From Arthrobacter sp. Soil764 (GTDB lineage: Bacteria > Actinomycetota > Actinomycetes > Actinomycetales > Micrococcaceae): a DNA stretch of 64,000 nt. The DNA lies in assembly GCF_001428075.1 (NCBI RefSeq), contig NZ_LMSI01000024.1, positions 62,001 to 126,000 on the forward strand, read 5' to 3'. The notes under the pieces were generated by a model. The model ran no database searches and was not told the DNA's origin. It saw only the letters and a program-made list of their open reading frames with translations. The position numbers were made by a program, and so were the translations under genes. Below, in pieces: positions 60,467 to 64,000 of this stretch. Every line of letters begins with the position of its first letter. Within the stretch, counting starts at the first letter, position 1.

Positions 60467-60541
60467 AAGAACCCTGTGGAGGGGAAGTGGTGGCGAACGA
60501 AGCTGGAACTCCCAGCAACCGCGCTTCAGGAGTTCCGCCGC

Positions 60542-63256
60542 ATGACCGCCCCCACCCGGCTTCGGGCCGAGCACCTGTCCGAGGCGATGGGACTGACCAT
60601 TACCGTGCCGCGGCTCAGCTGGACCCCGCCCGCCGGGACCGCCCGCCAGACGGCGTACCGCATCACCGCGGACAACGGCTGGGACACCGGGAAGGTTGAT
60701 TCTGCAGCCTGCGCCATCCCGTACGGCGGCCCGGCGCTCCACTCGAGGGACCGGTTCGAGTGGCGCGTCCGTACCTGGAACGCCGACGAACACGGCACCG
60801 AATCACCAAGCGACTGGTCCGAACCGATGCCCGTGGAGCTGGGCCTGCTGCATGCCGGGGACTGGACAGCGCAGTGGATAGGCCCCGAAGAACCGGAAAT
60901 AGGGGCGCCGGGGGAGCGGCCCGGGTACGCCCTCACCAAGACCTTCACCCTCCCGGCCGCCCCGCACAAGGCCCGCGCCTACGCCACCGCCCAGGGCATC
61001 TACGAGCTCTTCATCAACGGCCACCGCGTCGGCGACCAGCAGCTCACCCCCGGCTCCACCAGCTACAACACCACGCTCCAGGTCCAGGCCCACGACGTCA
61101 CCACGCTGCTCCGCGAAGGCAGCAACACCATCCGCGCTGTGCTCACCGACGGCTGGTACCGCGGCACCTTCGGGTACACGCGTGACGCCGACATGTACGG
61201 CACACACACCGCTTTCCTTGCGCAGCTCGAGCTTGAGTCCGCCGCCGGCAGGCAGGTCATCGGCACTGACGGCTCGTGGCTGGTGTCCGCCACGGAGATC
61301 GTCAGCGCCGACCTCATGGCCGGCCAGCGCGTCGATTTCAGGACGGCCGACGCCGGGAGCCCGTCCCAGGCGGGCACCCGCGGCACTGGTGCCCAAGCAC
61401 TAAAGCTGCTTCCCGCCGTCGTCCGTCCCGGCAGCTTCGACGCACTCACCGGACCCCTCGCGCCGCCCACCCGGGTGACGCAGGAGCTGGCCCCGGTGTC
61501 CATCACGAGGCTGGCCAACGGCAGCCAGGTGGTGGACTTCGGCCAGAACATCCACGGTTGGGTCCGGCTCACCAGGCTCGGGCCCCAGGGCCAAACAGCC
61601 ACCCTGGAATACGGCGAAACGCTCGGGGCAGACGGCGACGTCACCCGGGACCACCTGCGCCCCCTCGACTTCCGGACGCCCGGTGCCTTCCGTGACGCCG
61701 GCCAGGTGGACACCGTCATCTCCTCTGGGGCCGAGTGCGAAGTCTTCGAACCGCGGCACACCACCCACGGCTTCCAGTTCGTCTCCGTCCAGGGCCTCGC
61801 CGCGGACGTGCAGCCGTCGGACATCACCGCCTGCGTGGTCCGGACCGACCTGGAACGCATCGGTACCTTCCGTTGCAGCGATGAACGGCTGAACAAGCTC
61901 CACGACATCGTTGAATGGAGCTTCCTGGGCAATTCCTGCGAGGTTCCCACCGACTGTCCGCAGCGCGAAAAGGCCGGCTGGACCGGGGACTGGCAGCTGT
62001 TCGTCCCCACCGCTGCCTACCTCTACGACGTCACCGGCTTTTCCCGGAAGTGGCTGCGCGACGTGCGTGCCGACCAGTGGGACAACGGGATCATCGCCAA
62101 CATCTCGCCGTCGCCCGGGCCTGCTGTCACCTCGGCTGGGTTCATGGGCTTCACCAACGGCTCCGCCGGCTGGGGCGACGCGATCGTGATGGTGCCATGG
62201 GAGGTCTACCTCGCGTCGGGGGACGCCTCAATCCTGGCGGAGAACTGGGAAGCCATGAAGCGCTGGCTGGGCTTTGTCCGCGCCACCGCCGAAACGCACC
62301 GCCACGATGCCCGGGCCGCCGCACGCACCACCCCCGCATCCCACGAGCAGTACCTGTGGGACACCGGCTTCCACTTTGGCGAATGGATGGAACCGGGCGG
62401 GCCGGAGCCTGACCTGTTCGCCGCCCGCACCGCCGATCACGGGATCGTGGCCACCGCCTACTACCGGCACACCACGGACCTGATGGCCCGCATCGCCGGC
62501 GTCCTGGACCTGGCCGCGGAGGCCGCCGAGCTGGCAGAGCTGTCAGACCGGATCCGGGACGCGTGGGAGACGGAATACCTTGATTCCTCCGGCCGCGTCA
62601 CCCGGGCCAGCCAGGCCAACTGCGTCCGTGCCCTCGCGTTCGGCCTCGTCAGCCCCGGGCAGCGCCCCACCGTCACCGCCCAGCTGGCGGACCTGATCCG
62701 CGAGGCCGGCACGCACCTCGGCACCGGGTTCCTGGCAACGCCCTACCTGCTCCCGGTCCTTGCCGACAACGGTGAACTGGACCTTGCCTACGAACTCCTG
62801 ATGCAGGACTCCGAACCGTCATGGCTCACCATGGTGGACCGCGGCGCCACGACCGTGTGGGAGCTGTGGAACGGCATCGATGCAAACGGCACCGCGCACC
62901 AGTCGCTCAACCACTACAGCAAGGGCGCCGTGGTCTCCTTCCTGCACCGCTACACGGCGGGGCTGCGGCAGGCTACCGGCAGCGCGGGCTGGGAGCGCAT
63001 CGTCATCGAGCCGCGCCCCGGCGCCGGCCTGACGTCCGCGTCCACAACGCACCAGGGCCCGCGCGGCCTGATTGGGGTGGAGTGGGGGACGGACGACGGC
63101 GTGCTGACGCTCCGTGCCACCATCCCCGCCGGCACCGCCGCGGAGGTGCGGCTGCCCGGCGAGCCGGCCGCCGTCGTCGGGCCCGGGCACCATACTTTCC
63201 TCGCCGGAACCGGCGCGGACACCGCACGACCTGAACTGATGAGGAGCACACTATGA
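60542..63256 (+). CDS. Alpha-L-rhamnosidase, GH78 (long form)
   Basis: A 904-aa GH78 enzyme, about 140 residues longer than the copy at 54187 because of an N-terminal fibronectin-like region (RLSWTPPAGTARQTAYRITA). Then come the beta domain (GIYELFINGHRVGDQQLTPG; GWYRGTFGY) and the barrel, NSCEVPTDCPQREKAGWTGD and FVPTAAYLYDVTGF carrying the catalytic carboxylates, and GATTVWELWNGIDANG near the end. No signal peptide. ATG 60542 is chosen because homology begins there. It overlaps the esterase by 4 nt. The two rhamnosidases may prefer different linkages. Confidence 0.95.
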   Translation: MTAPTRLRAEHLSEAMGLTITVPRLSWTPPAGTARQTAYRITADNGWDTGKVDSAACAIPYGGPALHSRDRFEWRVRTWNADEHGTESPSDWSEPMPVELGLLHAGDWTAQWIGPEEPEIGAPGERPGYALTKTFTLPAAPHKARAYATAQGIYELFINGHRVGDQQLTPGSTSYNTTLQVQAHDVTTLLREGSNTIRAVLTDGWYRGTFGYTRDADMYGTHTAFLAQLELESAAGRQVIGTDGSWLVSATEIVSADLMAGQRVDFRTADAGSPSQAGTRGTGAQALKLLPAVVRPGSFDALTGPLAPPTRVTQELAPVSITRLANGSQVVDFGQNIHGWVRLTRLGPQGQTATLEYGETLGADGDVTRDHLRPLDFRTPGAFRDAGQVDTVISSGAECEVFEPRHTTHGFQFVSVQGLAADVQPSDITACVVRTDLERIGTFRCSDERLNKLHDIVEWSFLGNSCEVPTDCPQREKAGWTGDWQLFVPTAAYLYDVTGFSRKWLRDVRADQWDNGIIANISPSPGPAVTSAGFMGFTNGSAGWGDAIVMVPWEVYLASGDASILAENWEAMKRWLGFVRATAETHRHDARAAARTTPASHEQYLWDTGFHFGEWMEPGGPEPDLFAARTADHGIVATAYYRHTTDLMARIAGVLDLAAEAAELAELSDRIRDAWETEYLDSSGRVTRASQANCVRALAFGLVSPGQRPTVTAQLADLIREAGTHLGTGFLATPYLLPVLADNGELDLAYELLMQDSEPSWLTMVDRGATTVWELWNGIDANGTAHQSLNHYSKGAVVSFLHRYTAGLRQATGSAGWERIVIEPRPGAGLTSASTTHQGPRGLIGVEWGTDDGVLTLRATIPAGTAAEVRLPGEPAAVVGPGHHTFLAGTGADTARPELMRSTL

Positions 63257-64000
63257 CAGTGGACAACGCTACCGACGTAATGGACCCGTCCCGGGACATG
63301 TCCAGGCCCGGAGGCAGGAAGGTTCCGCCGTTCCCCGTCTTCGATGCGCCGGGAACCCCTGAGCACGTCTCAGACGTCTCCTCGGTTTACCGTGAAGTCA
63401 CCTACGCCAGGGCCATCGGGTTCCGGCCGCTGAAGATGGACATGTGGCTGCCCCGCAAGGCTGCCGGCCCTACCCCGCTGGTCCTCTGGGTGCACGGCGG
63501 AGCGTTCCAGCTGGGCGACCGCCGGCAACTCCCGTTCACCTTCGCGCCCGACTCCGTGTTCCGGCTGCTCAACGAGGCCGGCATCGCCTGCGCCACGGCG
63601 GACTACCGGCACTCCCTGGAAGCCCCGTTCCCGGCGCAGCTCCACGACCTCAAGGCCGCGGTCCGCTACCTCCGTGAGTTCGCCGCGGCCCTTAACATCG
63701 ACCCCGACCGGTTCGGCGCCTGGGGCGAATCCGCCGGCGGCCACCTGGTGGCGCTCCTGGGCCTCACCGGCAACCGCGGCGACCTGGAAGGCGGACTCGG
63801 CGCGCAGGGGCACCCGAGCAGCGTCAGCGCCGTCGTCGATTTTTACGGCGTTTCCTCCCTGGTGGACATTCCCCCCATCAACACCCCCGACGGGCTCTTT
63901 CCCCCTGCACTGACTGCCGCTGTCCCGCCCGGGAGGTCGCTGCAGCCGGAGAACATGCTGGTGGGCGGCTCGGATGACCCGGAACTGCTGGCTGCGGCCA
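63253..64000 (+). CDS. Alpha/beta hydrolase (acetylesterase-like), 3'-truncated by window
   Basis: The first 249 residues of a serine esterase. The oxyanion hole VLWVHGGAFQLG (about residue 83) and nucleophile FGAWGESAGGHLVALL (Ser about residue 158) define the hormone-sensitive-lipase-like group. The triad acid and His lie beyond the window edge or near the end. ATG 63253 overlaps the rhamnosidase stop, so the two are co-translated. It may remove acetyl groups from rhamnose-rich plant polysaccharides. Confidence 0.88.
   Translation, partial: MTVDNATDVMDPSRDMSRPGGRKVPPFPVFDAPGTPEHVSDVSSVYREVTYARAIGFRPLKMDMWLPRKAAGPTPLVLWVHGGAFQLGDRRQLPFTFAPDSVFRLLNEAGIACATADYRHSLEAPFPAQLHDLKAAVRYLREFAAALNIDPDRFGAWGESAGGHLVALLGLTGNRGDLEGGLGAQGHPSSVSAVVDFYGVSSLVDIPPINTPDGLFPPALTAAVPPGRSLQPENMLVGGSDDPELLAAA

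Overview
The window is GC-rich and densely coded, with short gaps, many ATGA/GTGA stop-start overlaps and frequent GTG starts. It carries an ECF sigma factor/RskA-type anti-sigma pair, GAF-ANTAR regulators, an actinobacterial-type urease operon and many plant-sugar genes. This suggests a soil or plant-associated actinobacterium of the Arthrobacter/Pseudarthrobacter type (Micrococcaceae). The assignment rests on gene content and protein style; no rRNA gene is present to confirm it.

Layout. 1-2743: the end of an ECF sigma factor, its anti-sigma factor, a membrane protein and a GAF-ANTAR protein. 3041-6848: a GH51 arabinofuranosidase, an HhH-GPD protein, a LacI regulator and a cysteine hydrolase. 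6946-13292: ureABCEFGD plus a nickel permease, a complete urease module. Copies of one palindromic repeat lie at the 5' ends of ureF and ureD. 13360-16512: a secreted beta-helix protein divergent from a LacI regulator, with two identical operators between them. 17090-25682: a GntR-controlled sugar or polyol cluster containing a split transketolase, an MHS-type transporter, a TIM-barrel isomerase, an SDR dehydrogenase, a fused DhaK-DhaL kinase and an RpiB-like isomerase. It most resembles four-carbon (threitol/erythritol/erythrulose) catabolism. 25682-29758: miscellaneous chromosomal genes ending with a universal stress protein.

29759-45862 is a 16.1-kb island bounded by IS5-family ends, with the tetranucleotide CTAG on both sides. 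The left CTAG holds the stop codon of the universal stress protein and the right CTAG holds the stop codon of the ICMT-like gene, so the island appears to split two convergent genes. Inside are small membrane proteins, a lipoprotein, a DUF6884 protein, two GIY-YIG genes (one broken), a large secreted RHS/YD-repeat toxin with a REase-fold C-terminus and a coupled HEAT-like immunity gene, and several genes broken by one-base losses. The flanking chromosome shows no comparable damage.

45863-64000: an ICMT-like methyltransferase, then a plant-glycoside region. This comprises a GH1 glucosidase divergent from a peptide-type ABC importer (with a permease-ATPase fusion), a GH78 rhamnosidase, a nucleoside-hydrolase-like protein, a hemerythrin protein, an exported intradiol dioxygenase, an IclR regulator, a second GH78 and an esterase cut off by the window edge. 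The promoter regions of the importer and of the second GH78 share a 34-nt motif, which suggests one regulon covering both. No CRISPR array or tRNA was recognised.
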